Shown: positions 11,010 through 23,984, numbered from the stretch's first letter. The stretch is 64,000 nucleotides of DNA from Epiperipatus broadwayi (GCA_028023455.1 JAQFVV010012575.1:428517-492516); one strand, 5' to 3'. Numbers and translations are program-made. The notes: generated from the sequence alone by a model not told the origin.

Positions 11010-12115
11010 GACACAGTAACTTCATCTGTGTTTCTCAAACCTATAGATAAAGTAGCATATGTATAAAATTATAAGAGAATCTTTCACCAAGATGATGGAA
11101 TCTCTTTGGTCCATTCTAAAACAGTAGACTGACCTATTAACATTTTTGGGAAAGTATAAATCAGATAAATGTTGAAATTGTGTCAGCTTCATTCAGTCTC
11201 TAGAATTTGGTAAACTTGAGGAATGCTGTCTAATACACATTATGGACTATGAACCACATAAAAGTTGGGACTTGTCTCCATGTGAATTCAAACTCTACTG
11301 CTGTAACATTAGAAGCAGCTGGATGCACTGACTCTTACTGTCAGTTATAACTTCATAATAATGGTGCTGTAATAATCTTTAAATAAATTATTTTATATGG
11401 TAACATGCAATTTAAAAAACACAGTAATTAAAAGTAAGTTTTCTTTATTTTGATTTTTAAAAAAAATGTTAATGACTTTTTTCAATTCACCTTAATTAAA
11501 TACCAAATTTTAATCTAAAAATATTTTAAAATTTTTTCAACAATATTTTTGTAGGATTTTTATCAAAATATGTTTGTTATACAAGCTTTAATTAAAGAAA
11601 TTTCTTAATCTAATTAAAATAGACAGTGGAATTTTATAATTATCAGTATATTTATTGTATCATAAAAACATGCTTGCTTTAATTAACAAAATCAAAGTAA
11701 AACATTAAATAGATTTTTTTAAATGTTTAATTTATAATAATTTTTTAAATTCAAAATTACTATTTAACACTTAACTGTTATTCCAGTGTAATATAATAAA
11801 CATCTACAAAATTTTTTGTTTGTGTTTATTTCTCCTTTTTTTAAACTTTATATATATATACATGCACACACACTACTATGTTGTTGTATGCCATGAGACA
11901 CCCAACTGTCTCAATATATATATTATTATGGTATGGAAGAAGGGATAACTATGATGAGATGGGAACCCATCATGTTCTCCATAAAATGAATAATCAATGA
12001 TGATCAAATATAAAATGAATACATATAAAAAGATAAAATATAAAGGGGGATAAAAATATAAGGAACATGATATATTGCAGTCAGCAAATGGACAAACAAT
12101 ATATTAGTTATTGTT
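11010..12115. other. Mostly nothing recognised; one weak tRNA-like block
   Basis: Around 11260-11345 the minus strand shows a weak tRNA promoter-like layout (box B-like gagtttgaattc with a box A-like block upstream), possibly a SINE remnant. The rest is AT-rich with no gene. Confidence 0.3.
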
Positions 12116-12750
<635 letters not shown>

Positions 12751-14817
12751 TATAACAACTTACTCTATTTTAAATAGTTTTACTGGTATAATTCATAGAA
12801 CAAATAGCTGAAAGAAAATAATCATTAACACTATATTTTTAAACAATTATTTAATAAATTAACTGATTAATAATTAAAAAGATTAAAAATAACATAATAC
12901 AATAATTCAAACTTAAATACATTTTATTAAGAAATTATAATTTTTTATAGTAAATCTGATTAACCAGTTGACTCTTATTCATTAAATCAAGCTTTGCTTT
13001 CATTATGTCATTTCATTTTTAATAATGAAAGTTAGAAAACAGCTTTTCACACTCAAACATAAGGAAGTTTTAAATTAGTTAGAAATCCTTTTTATCATTT
13101 TGAAAAATGAAATGAATAAAAAAATGTTTCAAAAGAAAATGTTAAATTAATAAGATTATTCATTATGACCAAGTGATATTTTCATAAAAATATTTGTCTA
13201 TAAATGTAGAGATACTGTACACACTAAAACACCTCTTACAATGAATTTTTTTTTGAGTTCTTCTTTGGCATTTGTAATTTTCAGTTTTTCCATGTTGATT
13301 GTTTTGTAGGCTTTTCCAGTAACACCTACTTGCAGGCTAATATACACAGCTAATATTCTTTATTTTGCAATAGAGTATTTTTCAGGCTACTATACAAAAA
13401 ATGGACCATTTTTTGTTTCTAACAATTCTCCAAGTCAGGCTACCACATAATAATGGAGACATTCTTGCTTTTTGATGAAGACAAGTCTTGTTGCAGAATA
13501 CTTCAGAGGCATTCTTCTTATATATTTTCTTTAGAGAGCAGGTTACATGGTTGAGGTTTGATGATATTCAGATTCTTGCTAAAATTTAGTACATAGTTTT
13601 CTTTAACACCATTATAAAACCACTTGTTAATCTGATAATGAGTTTTTCACACCCCAACCTTTGCTTCTTTTTCAGCAGCTGAACCAGGAAAGCTTATTTT
13701 TCACAAGTCACTAAGAGTTATGGATTTACCCAATAACTTATCTTATTTTTTTGGAATAATGTTCATCCATTCACCTGACTCCTACCTGACAATATATAGC
13801 TCTGATCATTTGAATTGTTTTTAGAAAAGATTATTCCCCTCTGTCAATATTAAAATTGCAAAACAATTCCAAAATAAAAAGAATTAACTTCCAGACATAA
13901 GAAGAATATTTCTCTGCTGTTATTTTTCTTCTATGCCAAAAATCCCTTGATTACCATTGATTTGGTAAACATTACATTTTTTTTGGAGAAAGATAAAAAG
14001 AAAATAATAATTTTAATTAATTAAAACAACATTCAATGAAAATATTAAACATTATTTGTTTTCTCTTTTCTTTTAAAATTTTGCTAAACATAAAACTTTA
14101 TCTACTTTATCTCTCTCAAAAGTTAAAAGTAAAAATTGTTAAATAATTTATTAAAGATAATATTTTTTTACTCTTAGTATCTTTACAAAATTAAAATTAA
14201 AACTGGTAGGTAATTATAATTACTGAAGAGAGAAAATAAAAAAAAAAATATTTATTTGATTTTATATTTTCCTCTTACTTTTACAAATATTTACAACCCA
14301 TTAAAATAATATTTACATTATTGTTTAAAAAATAATGTTTGGGAATTATCATATCAAAATTTTTAAAAATGTAAACTTTTAAATACATTAATGTTTGATA
14401 TTTTAAAAGTAACATATGGGAAGATTAGCTCTAGCATTTCTCTCTTAGTTAATGTATTCTAAATGTAAGAAGTTCATAATATTGACATAACCAAAGTTGA
14501 CCACCATCTACAATATTACAATATAGTAGACTTAATCTTGACCATTGATATGAATATTAATAAAAATAACTCTATAACAGATTATATAATTTAATCATTT
14601 TATCAAAAAATCTTTTTAACTGTTCCAAAATGCAGCATAATGCCCTCACATTTCAGCATTTTCTGATGTTTTTCTTTGCCTCACACATCAACATAAAATA
14701 TATGATAAAATGATTATTACTTTTCAGAAAATAATAAATTTGACTTCATTTGATAGATATTTTTGTTTACTACTAAAATAAAATTTAAATGTTCACATTT
14801 TGTTTCTGTAAATATTA
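12751..14817. other. No recognised feature
   Basis: AT-rich; no open frame of note. 13250-13800 is a little less AT-rich but gives no protein similarity I recognise on either strand. Confidence 0.45.
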
Positions 14818-15178
14818 AAAAAATGAGACTGCAATCAAAACAAAGACTTTACACATCATTTCTAGAAAGATTATTTTCAGTTTATAAAGCCATCAAAATT
14901 ACTTTAATTCTTATTATTTTTAAACATTGAAATGAATAATTGCATCAAATTATGCTTTAAAAGTTTAATTTTTTTGAATATTTATTGCCAAATTGTGATA
15001 CTTTTTTACTCATAAATATAAAGTACATTGTTTATGTCAAAGCCAGTCTTCTAATTTACTTCAGACCATATTTATGTTAGCTGCTAATATAATGTTCTAT
15101 TTTTGAAACTAAAGTATTTCAAGTCAAAATAAGTTATTAATAATTTATATTTCTTGATATCTAATAAATATAGTGCAA
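14818..15178. repeat. Dispersed repeat shared with the interior of the 33.5-kb Tigger-like element
   Basis: Collinear with 34046-34405 over about 360 bp, same orientation. Shared landmarks are agaaagattattttcagttt, ttttaaaagtttaatttttt, atatttattgc, and the long right end aagttattaataattt with cttgatatctaataaat. Diverged by small indels and substitutions. No terminal inverted repeat is seen here, so it is an internal fragment of a second, older copy of that element. Confidence 0.7.
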
Positions 15179-15569
15179 ATTATTTTTAAAAAAATCTAAA
15201 ACCATCATAAATTTACAAATAAACATGTTTTTTCATCATTGGAAACTACAATGTTGTAAAACATTGAATGTTTTATAGCCTTGGCAACAGACAATGGCTG
15301 AACATGTCAGGGCAGGGCTTATGTCTATTGTAAGAGTGGGAATTATGAATTTCCTACCTTTTAGCACAGAATATTCAGATTTTTTTTATTATAATACCAT
15401 TTTACATGCATTTTAACATGGGGTGAATTGGCCAAAAGATGAAATAATTCAGTTCAACCACTCGTAAAGTTAATGTATTATTGTTGGATACTAATTTACT
15501 GGAAATATGCTGTTTTTTTATATAAAAATTAATTTATATATTAATTAAGCACCAGAAACAATGGAACTA

Positions 15570-15626
15570 GCATGCAATCCATGAACCTTAAGTTATGAAG
15601 ACTATTATTCTACCACTGAATTAAAT
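15570..15626 (-). repeat. tRNA-like SINE head (weak)
   Basis: On the minus strand, attcagtggtagaat resembles a pol III box A and aaggttcatggattg a box B, with a cttcataa loop between them where an anticodon loop would lie. Probably the tRNA-derived part of an old SINE. Confidence 0.35.
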
Positions 15627-15707
15627 AAGAAAAAGCAAAATAATTGAATGTTTTTGGTGATTGAAGTTCATTTGAAATTCAAACAAAGAAAGTTACAGAA
15701 TTGAGCT

Positions 15708-15765
15708 GTGATCCAAGGACTTTGACCTCTAGTGTCTGCTATTCCATCACTGCACTAAATCTTGC
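15708..15765 (-). repeat. Second tRNA-like SINE head (weak)
   Basis: On the minus strand, tttagtgcagtgatggaata (box A-like) is followed about 25 bp later by aggtcaaagtccttggatc (box B-like). Its order and spacing match the block 140 bp to the left, so the two may be tandem or related SINE remnants. Confidence 0.35.
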
Positions 15766-16111
15766 AGGGTTATATCTGTAGTAAGAACAGTGATAATTTT
15801 TAAGCACTTGCTTCATATAATATCTATGATCTTCCATCTAATCTTTAGGGAGTTCAGCTATGATATATTCTAGTAAGAACTAATGAAAATCTAACCAGAA
15901 AACTGAATTCTTATCATTTAACAATGATATTATTATTGTTGGATACCCTATGAGTTATTGAACTACTTTTTAACATATTCTCTAGTTTTTAAATAAGGGG
16001 ATCAGTTTAACTGATTGCTTTTTTGGTTATACCATAGCTGAACTAAAGTAAAGCATATTTATGTCAATAAGTTTATTAAAATGTTCTAATTATATACATA
16101 CATATATATCT

Positions 16112-16326
16112 AATTACATCAAATGTTAAGAAATTTTCAGCTATGCCTTGTATGAATAAATGTTTTTTTTTAGCTAAACCCTCTTTGAATAAACATCTAG
16201 AGCCTGCAACTCAAAACATTTTATTAAAATAATTTTTTTTTTTTGAATTAGCTGTTTTGAAATGCGGGCTCTAAGCATTTATTCACAGAGAGCATAGTTG
16301 AAAATTTTTTAACATTTGATTTAATT
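16112..16326. mobile_element. Foldback MITE of about 215 bp
   Basis: Terminal arms of about 51 bp (16112-16162 and 16276-16326) are inverted copies with a few substitutions (catcaaatgttaagaaattt against its partner). Inside is a second inverted pair around the tagagcctgca block, separated by A/T runs. No coding capacity and no clear target duplication. Confidence 0.6.
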
Positions 16327-16630
16327 TGATGTTTGATATTTATTTTAGATAGCAGTATGCCCTGGAAATATATATCACTATTATCAAATGTTATTTTTTA
16401 ATTTCAGAAGTGCTCTTTTGTGAAACAAATGCAAATATAAATATAGTGGCACAGGTAAAAAGATCATCATCTCACTTGTTTAATCACAAAGATATACTCT
16501 ATATTGAACTTCAGACATATATATAATAAGTGTAATAATGTTCAAGGCTAAATGGATTTTTAAGTAACCATTAGAAAACAGTCAACACTTAGACAATCTC
16601 AATATAGATAACAATCAAGAATTTCAAACT

Positions 16631-16999
16631 GTTGTTAAAACAGGCAAAACTCTTCATACAGTAGTGCCACTCATTGCCAATCAAAGTAATCAATGGATGC
16701 CAGAAGGCTTGTATATAAAATCCCTATCTAGTGTTTACTCATCCAATATCCCCAGATTAGTTTCTGGTTTGTGGCCTTCGTCAGTGAGGAGCTTTGGATT
16801 TGAGAGCACTGTTGGAGGGTTGCATTAGATCCTAAGATCTAGGTGCAGTGCTCTCAAATCCAAAGCTCCTCACTGACAAAGGCCATAAGACAGAAAGAAA
16901 CTAGTCTGGGGATATTGGATGAGTAAGTACTAGATAGGGATTTTATGCACAAGCCTTCTCGCATCCATCAATTACTCTGGTTGGCACTGAGTGGCAATT
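16631..16999. mobile_element. Snap-back family A copy with two hammerhead-like regions
   Basis: The left arm starts near aaaacaggcaaaactc and has the family order: caatggatgcc, aaggctt, ataaaatccc, tctagtg, catccaatatcccc. The right arm carries the same landmarks inverted and ends at ggcactgagtggca. The two arms meet around 16805-16850. Each arm contains a hammerhead-like region in opposite orientation: left arm on the minus strand (16738-16804), right arm on the plus strand (16849-16923). The right one has CTGACAA in place of CTGANGA and an insertion before GAAAC. No flanking target duplication found, and the family tail is missing, so the right end is probably truncated. Confidence 0.7.
16738..16804 (-). 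ncRNA. Hammerhead ribozyme-like sequence, near-intact
   Basis: 5' to 3' on the minus strand: stem I strand with ATCCA and TCCTCA; core box CTGACGA; hairpin with a GG/CC pairing; GAAAC; then TA and ATC where the intact copy has GTC; then TGGGGA, three bases, TGGAT and GAG, which pair back with the first strand. One stem III pair is lost (C against A). The base of stem II is an A-A mismatch. Possible weak ribozyme. Confidence 0.4.
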
Positions 17000-17437
17000 T
17001 TTTTTCTTATTTAAAAAAATTCTGATTCTACATAAAATTGAAAGACCAAGTTAAGATAAAACAATATTGTTTGGACTACTACAGGCACAGATATTTTTTT
17101 ATCATTTTTTCACATTATTCAGGACCACAGTGATGAAATAATTAACAAGACTGACAGTTGGGAGGGGGTATTCCACAGCTTTCTTGGTTTATCCTTTAGT
17201 TAAGAAGTTATAATTATTCATTTATAAATTAATATAGTTAAATCACTAGCAAGTTAGCCCACTGAGACCTATCTGAAACAAAAATTATAGCTTGTTAAAA
17301 AGTTTACAGCCTGCCTGAAACTTTTCACCTTTAAGCATTACATTATTAACACCTAAGCTTATATTGAAATTGATTATACTGACTTCATCGCTTTTAAAAG
17401 TTAAAACAATAAATTTTATAGTTACAATACATGTGTG
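17000..17437. other. No recognised feature
   Basis: AT-rich spacer between a snap-back element and an interspersed repeat. Confidence 0.5.
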
Positions 17438-17620
17438 GAGGTGATAATCTGGACCAACTGATGAGTGCTGGTTTAGCACAAAATACATATATTGGTGATT
17501 ATTTATCTTTTTGACATGAGTGTGATCAAGTGTGTCAATGGTATGAGATAACATGGATGGTTGAGGGTCGTGTAAAAGTCTGAGTTCAAACCCCCTATAT
17601 ATTACATATGGAAGTGCAGG
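17438..17620 (+). repeat. Short interspersed repeat (family B), 5'-truncated copy
   Basis: Core landmarks: gataatctggaccaactgat, a small hairpin gtgctggtttagcac, attggtgattatttatcttt, gtgtgatca, then a tRNA-like 3' part with ggtatgagata (box A-like) and gagttcaaaccccc (box B-like). The same order recurs at 19.5, 21.2 and 53.9 kb and in parts at 46.8 and 55 kb. A 195-codon open frame on the minus strand (17285-17872) runs through it; its middle is antisense repeat, so I do not regard it as a gene. Confidence 0.65.
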
Positions 17621-18838
17621 TATGAAAAAAGTCTGTACTGTAGAAAAAAATTCATATTTCAAAATATTTAATAATCTTTTTTCTGTTACAAGATTGTCCA
17701 ACATAGTATTCAAATATTTTGTTTTGTATTTCAACTGCACCGAATATAAAAATAAAAATTCAGTTTTCTGATATCGCAACAAAAATGTCTGAGATAAAAT
17801 AACAATATCAAGAGAATTAAACGACGAAAAAAACATTATGTACATTTTTCTTCTTGAGTTAACATTTGACATTATTAATAAAGGTTTAGGATAATAATTA
17901 TTAAAAACATAAAATATAAGTCTGCCAGTATAGTCTAAAATGACGCGAACTTTACAACCATTGCTGCAAAAAAATCGCTTTAAAGTAAAAAATTAATTTT
18001 TTTTTAAAATTATCTATTTAACAAATTAATTTAATACCACTTACTCACACATGCATGCAGGCACACATATTTTTAAAGAAATAATGTTTATATGGCCTTA
18101 AATATCAAAATCCTTCAAAGTTAAACGTTAGAAATAATTTTAATAATCTTAGAAATAATGCATTCTAGTGTTAATCTACTAACAAGATAAAAACATGAAT
18201 CCCAGTTCCATCTGGCCCCACTATTTTCTACAATAACAAGTACTTAATGGCTAATATTTATTTATAAAAATATTAAAATTAATAAAATTTATATATGCAT
18301 TACAGTCTAAAGCTATGATTTGGCCGTTGAACCGTTGCTAAGTTTGTCCACTGAAGAAACACTTCACTCTTTCAAATAATCTGTTAATCATATAAAGTTG
18401 TGAGGAGTAGATAAAAGTGATCACAGTGTTCTGAACTGATAAGCAGATTAATATAAAAGATTGTTACTTACAAATTTATTAAAATGACTTCTAAAAAGAA
18501 TGATTTTTGAATGACTTCTTTATAGTTTGGGCAGATAATTTTTTCGGATATATTATTAAATATTCTCTGCGCTAAAATAATATTTATTGTACATGCTTGC
18601 TAAAATTAATAGATCTTGTATATACATCATAATCTAAAAATATGACTGGTTAGACTGAGGTTTTGCTAATATTATCACTAAAATAATATTTTACCCTTCT
18701 GAAATATCAAAAATTAATCTGCTACCATATAAAACTATGAAGTTCAGATGAAAATAGTAATGTTTAATCTAGTTAGCTTGTTAACACAATAAAGACATTA
18801 ATTTCAAGTCTCAGGCATATTTTCATTCATATGCCATA
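17621..18838. other. No recognised feature
   Basis: AT-rich; no gene or repeat recognised. Confidence 0.5.
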
Positions 18839-18917
18839 GCATCGGCCGCGAAGCGAACCCGATAACCCGGGACAACTGCTTGTAAGGCAGCTGTGCTGAT
18901 CTCTCGACCACCAACGC
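18839..18917 (-). pseudogene. tRNA-Gly-derived pseudogene or mini-SINE
   Basis: 79 nt on the minus strand. The 5' half matches a metazoan glycine tRNA (GCGTTGGTGGTCGA, then GCTGC-loop-GCAGT), but the anticodon position reads TAC instead of TCC, and the region before the T arm has extra bases giving a repeated CGGGTT. The last seven bases can pair with the first seven using wobbles. The same extra block is present at 53040-53118, so the two are copies of one altered lineage. Confidence 0.65.
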
Positions 18918-19496
18918 TTGACTGATTTTATAAATATTGTTTACTATCATATATATGTTGTTTACTCATTTTTAGATCCTAAGACAAAATATATTTTTAC
19001 TGAAAAGACAAGCTTAAATACATATATACGCTAAGCTATTTTTTATTGATTTCTTTTTTTTTTGCTATCGCATGTGCGTGGTCAAAACATCTGTTAAAAT
19101 GCCAATTGATTATTAGATAGCAGTTATGTTCTAAATCTAATGTGTAAAATATTTTTATATTACACACATAATAAAAACTATTTTTTTAAAGTATTCTTAT
19201 ATATTTGCTGAGCTACATATTTAATAGATACTTATATACATGATTGTTAAAAAAGTAATCAAACTAAAAAACAAAGAATATATATATGTATCAATGCTAG
19301 CCATGGTGTAATATAAAAATACTAAAAGCTAACTTGTAATAACAGAAATACAAGCTTATTTTATACCTGCATTAATATAAGTAATATATAGCGTAGATGA
19401 GCACATTCCTTGTATATGTATTAAATGGATTACATCATGTACACGAGGGATCAGATTGATTTTAGGTCAACATGGGTGTGACAAGAATCTCAGCTT
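18918..19496. other. No recognised feature
   Basis: AT-rich; no gene. Confidence 0.5.
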
Positions 19497-19805
19497 CAGG
19501 TGACCTTTGATTGTTCCATCATCATATTTTCAATTGGATGTGTGGTTGAAGAGTTGGAGTGTAGAGTGGATTGAAACCTGTCCATTAAAGTATGAAGATT
19601 GGCTATCTTAATATATATTTGAGCACTTATTGCATATATGTGTAGAGATGATAATCTGGACCAACTGATGATTGCTGGTTTAGCATGAAATATGTATATT
19701 GGTGATTATTTATCTTTTTGACATATATGTGTTCAAGGGTATCAGTGATATGAGATAGAATGGTGAGTGGTGTGAAAGTCTGTGCTCATATACCCTATAT
19801 ATTAA
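19497..19805 (+). repeat. Short interspersed repeat (family B), near full-length
   Basis: Starts with tgacctttgattgttccatc and has cctgtccattaaagtatgaa, ttggctatctta, ccaactgatgattgctggtt, ttggtgattatttatctttt and a degraded tRNA-like 3' block. It matches 21240-21560 over its whole length, which sets the family size at about 310 bp. The pol III-like boxes lie at the 3' end, which is unusual for a SINE. Confidence 0.65.
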
Positions 19806-20797
19806 AAGCTAATTTGGCAACTTTTGAATATCTTGAAAATATATTTTACTTTGCATCAAAACATTGAGTTTATATGCTAATTTAGATTGAGATGTTTACT
19901 ATTTTTTAGATCCTAAGACAAAATAGATTTTCATTGGTAAGGAAAGACAGTACACTATTTCAACACTGGTTATGTATGTGGATAAAAAGTATAAAAACCT
20001 ATCTGGTTACTTATGAATAGCATGACAATATATTTTACTCCTTGTCAAACATGAGTAAAAATATTAGTTATTAAGTTAGGTAGTAAATCAGAATTAGTTA
20101 TCTTAATTTAAGCAGTCTGTTAAAACATTTGTGAATTAAATGTGAAAAGTGTAATAAATTACTGGATTTTAATCAGTACACAGTTCCAAATAGTTAGAAA
20201 CAAATTGGAAATATTTTTGAACAGTGATAGAATTTTTATTTGGTTCTGTATTTTACTTTATTACCTACTAAGCAGGTTGTACATATTAATGCAGATACTG
20301 AAACAACTCTGTGAAGTCAATTCTCAGATGAATAATATAATTTAAAAAACTCATAATGGGTTAACTAAATGGAACTAATAAAAGTCCGTCTACCATTAAG
20401 GTGCTTGAATATCATATGACTCTAAGAAATTTCCCATATGATTATTTTATTATTAAGTTATGAAATGATATAATTTCAATTTTTATATGTGTATTTGTGT
20501 TTTTTTTTTTCACAATATATATTGATTTATGTCTGAGTGGTAAAAGTGTATTTAGTTGTCATTTTAAAAAGTCATTGAACAGAAGAAGAATGTTCAGCAA
20601 ATAAAAAAAAAAAAGATGCAGCTTTTTAACCTGTGTATAAAAATAATATTGATATATTTTAACTTTATTAAACTTTACTTAAAATATAATACTTTGTAAT
20701 GATAAAAAAATTATTAACAACTTTTTCATGTATATGTTAAAAATATAATACATGCTGACAAAGTAAATTCATGTAATATATAAATACACGAATACAT
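19806..20797. other. No recognised feature
   Basis: AT-rich. An open frame at 20142-20345 (67 codons) has no recognisable motif. Confidence 0.45.
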
Positions 20798-21064
20798 TTA
20801 CTGACCTCATTGAAAAAATTAAAAGACTGAAGTGGAGTTGGGATGGACCTATTGCTAAGAAGAGATGATAATATATGGACAATTGAAATCTTAAACTGGA
20901 TTCCAAGAGATTGTAAAAGAACCACATGAGAGATGGATGAATGAAATAAGAAAGTGTGCAGGGGTGATGTGGAGAAGAGAAGCTAAAGATTGGTGATGAT
21001 GGATTGAACTTGGAAAGACCTTTATTCTGCAGTGGATTGATAATGGTTGATGATGATGATGATA
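20798..21064 (+). mobile_element. RTE LINE 3' fragment
   Basis: Encodes LTDLIEKIKRLKWSW-like sequence and ILNWIPRDCKR followed by the RTE C-terminus and a TGATGATG tail. Heavily 5'-truncated. Approximate direct repeats (atataaatacac on the left, atataaaacac on the right) suggest a target duplication. Small deletions break the frame. Confidence 0.8.
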
Positions 21065-21239
21065 TAAAACACAATCAATTTTTTAAAATAGTAAATGCTG
21101 TTATTGTAAATGAACACATTCCCACCTCAGTACTGAACAATACTGTATCAAGAAAAGAAATCACTTTCTTATTGCTTTCATTGTTTATGAAAAAGATTGT
21201 CTTAAATAGGCAGAAATTATGAATATTAAACAATCTAAT

Positions 21240-21560
21240 TATATTAAGGGCTTTGAACGTTCCACCATCAGATTTTCAATGAAATGGAAGGCTGAAGAGT
21301 TGTGAATTGAAATAGTTTGAAGCCTGTCCATTAAAGTATGAAGATTGGCTATCTTAATATAAAGCTGAGCACTGATTGCATATATGTGTGAGGATAGTAA
21401 TCTAGACCAACTGATGATTGCTGTTTTAGCATGAAATACGTATATTGGTGATTATTTATCTTTTCAACATGTGTGTGATCAGGTGGGTCAGCAATATGAG
21501 ATGGCACTGAGAGTAGTGGGTCGTGTGAAAGTCTGAGTTCAAATCAACACCTATATTACA
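21240..21560 (+). repeat. Short interspersed repeat (family B), full-length copy
   Basis: Collinear with 19497-19805. The tRNA-like end is better kept here: caatatgagat-like box A and gtctgagttcaaatc as box B. Confidence 0.65.
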
Positions 21561-21640
21561 TATATAAATGCAGGTTTAAGCCTGTACACTGTAGTATTTT
21601 TATTTTAACTTAAACTATTTATATATAATAAAGTAGTTCA

Positions 21641-22505
21641 TAGCATATCATCATCATCATCAACAACCATTATCAATCCACTGTAGAATGAACATCTCTC
21701 CAAGTTCAATCCATCTCTCTAATCTTTAGTTTCTCTTCTTCACATCACCCCTGCACACTTCTTATTTCATCCATGCATCTCACATGTGGTTGCTTTCTGG
21801 GTCTTTTACAATCTCTTGGAATCCAGTTTAAGATTTCAATTGTCCATCTATTATCATCTCTTCTAGCAATATGTCCAGTTCATCAAAACTTCAGTCTTTT
21901 AATTTGTTCAATGAGATCAGTAATACCTGTTGTTCTCTTACCCATATATTGCATTTTCAATCCATCAGTATTACTCATAACATGCATCTCTCCATACTTC
22001 TTTGAGTGGTCTGAGGTCTCTGCATGACTTTTCTATTAAGTGTCCAAGTCTCAGATCCATAAGTAAGAACTGGTAAAACACATTTATTAAAAAACCATTC
22101 TTTTCAAACACATAGGCATATTTCCTTTTAGTATCAAGTTATTTCTATCTAAAGCACTCCAACAAAGTTTAATTCTATGATTATTTTCATCCATTATGCT
22201 TCCATATGTATTAATAATCTGACCAATGTATTTGTAGCAGTTAACTTCTTCTAACTCATTATAATAAATTTTTATTTTCATATTTTGAGAAAATCCATTG
22301 AACATTACTTTAGTCTTTTTAACATTTATCTTTAGTCCGACTTTCATCTGATAACTTCTGCAACATTTTCTGCAGCTCTAAAGCATTATATGCAAAAACA
22401 ACTATATCATATTCAAAATCCAAATGATTTAAATAATCTCCATTTACTTTCACTCCTTTAGCTTCCCATTTTAATCCACAAACACTGCTATAAAAAGTTT
22501 TGAAA
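21641..22505 (-). mobile_element. RTE LINE fragment including the RT palm region
   Basis: The 3' tail (catcatcatcatcatcaac on the plus strand) lies at the left end. Reading the minus strand from about 22505: KLFIAVF, LKWEAKGVKVNGDYLNH, then LDFEYDIVVF where active elements have the catalytic FADD box, LQKMLQKL, a frameshift, VGLKINVKKTKVMFNGF, YKYIGQIINTYGS and KGNMPMCLKRMVF. After another break the IPRDCKR-type region runs into the tail. It is the longest RTE copy in the window and reaches further 5' than the 8.6-kb copy. The change of FADD to FEYD and the frameshifts show it is dead. Opposite orientation to the other three fragments. Confidence 0.85.
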
Positions 22506-22798
22506 ATATGACCTTCATCAATGAGAAATTTGTTTCTAATGATAGGATAAATATACTTCTTTATCTAGAAGCTACATTTAATTCACTTATAGTATCAAAA
22601 ATATATTGAAATTCAAAAATTTTGAATTACTAACTTAAAGTCAGATCTATATAAGGAAAAAAAAAGAGTTTGGATTCAAAAGTTTAGAATTTTTTGAATA
22701 TTGCTGATTTGATGTATACTAAAAAAAGTTTTAAAAGCTGCTAGTTATCTAAGTGCATTAAATTCAGTATTAGAACCACGTAATGTTGTTGACAAAAC

Positions 22799-23039
22799 TA
22801 TAAACATTATAAACAGAGCAAAACTCTCCATACAGTATTGCCACCTGTGCTAAGCAGAGTAATCAATGGATGAGTAGGCATTAGATAGGGATTTTATGCA
22901 CAAGCCTTCTGGCATCCATTGATTACTCTGTTTAGCACAGGTGGCAATACTGTATGGAGAGTTTTGCTCTGTTTATCAACAATTAATGTGCTAGTATAGG
23001 AAATGTGATCATGTGATGCTTAATGGTATAAACATTATA
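22799..23039. mobile_element. Snap-back family A, short copy with 13-bp target duplication
   Basis: tataaacattata at 22799-22811 and 23027-23039 is an exact 13-bp direct repeat. Between them lie two perfect-looking inverted arms of about 65 bp (from about 22815, agagcaaaactctccata, to about 22978) around a short centre, then the family tail (ctagtataggaaatgtgatcatgtgatgctt) on the right only. The central ribozyme region of longer copies is absent. The clean arms and exact duplication suggest a young insertion. Confidence 0.75.
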
Positions 23040-23700
23040 GTTAGGTAAATATAATGGCACTATCAATTTGTGTTTATTGATTACTCATTTCTGCAGTAGA
23101 TGGTTCTACAAGTGCATTACAGAGATGCTCCTGAAAGCAATATTGAAATATAAGAATAATCAATCATGAAATTTTATTATATCATATCTTAGCTAAACCT
23201 TGCATGATATCTGTAGGTAGCAAAAAAGAGAGAGTCACTAAAATATACAATTGCTGGTATAGAGTCAGATTTTTATAACTCTATAAGCAAATGAATTAAT
23301 ATTCAAAATGTTAAGGGTTTATTGAATTTTAGATATTACCTTAATATAAAATGCATTAAATATGAAGAGAAACAAATCAAAAACTAGTTTGGAGATAAAA
23401 ATATAATAACATTATCTTTTAGTGTATATTAATTAGTAAAATTTACTATTGACTATCCTGGTATTGCTTTGTTAAACATAGAGCCACATAATATTCACTG
23501 ATAAATAACTATATTTATTAATATTAAGCCTACTCAATTCGATAATATTTATATTTAAAAGTCTTAATTAGGTCTGCTTTTTTAATTGGAATGTCTTTCA
23601 TATTTGTTCGGAAGTTCAAGTTGGATGCTCTAACATCTACGCCAAATCCACAGGGCTTTCATATTAAGAAAAACTATTGAAAAAATATAAGAGACAAAAC
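23040..23700. other. No recognised feature
   Basis: AT-rich; contains a cagtagatgg motif at 23092 resembling the CTCF-like sites noted elsewhere, but lacking the following C. Confidence 0.4.
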
Positions 23701-23984
23701 AAAAACAGAAGAATAAGTCAATTATTTTATATAGCGCGATGTTTTTTATAAACAATAATATTTAAACAGCATTAAACTGTTGCACATGCGCTTTGGATTT
23801 TAAATATAAAATGAATGAATAATAACACTTCAACCACATGATAACACTTCAACTACATGATAAAGTCTTTAGAAAAGACTTTATCATGTGGTTGAAGTGT
23901 TAGTATTCATTCATTTTATATTTAAAATCCAAAGCGCATGTGCAACAGTTTAATGCTGTTTAAATATTATTAAAAACAGAAGAA
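23701..23984. mobile_element. Snap-back element with 13-bp target duplication, different sequence family
   Basis: aaaaacagaagaa (13 bp, exact) at 23701-23713 and 23972-23984. Inside are inverted arms of about 95-115 bp (about 23754-23869 and 23876-23971) around an aagtctttagaaaagactt centre, with a 40-bp unpaired extension on the left only. The left arm has an extra 19-bp tandem copy of the taacacttcaaccacatga unit. The architecture matches the 5.26-kb PLE dimer, but no endonuclease or hammerhead core is present. Confidence 0.7.
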
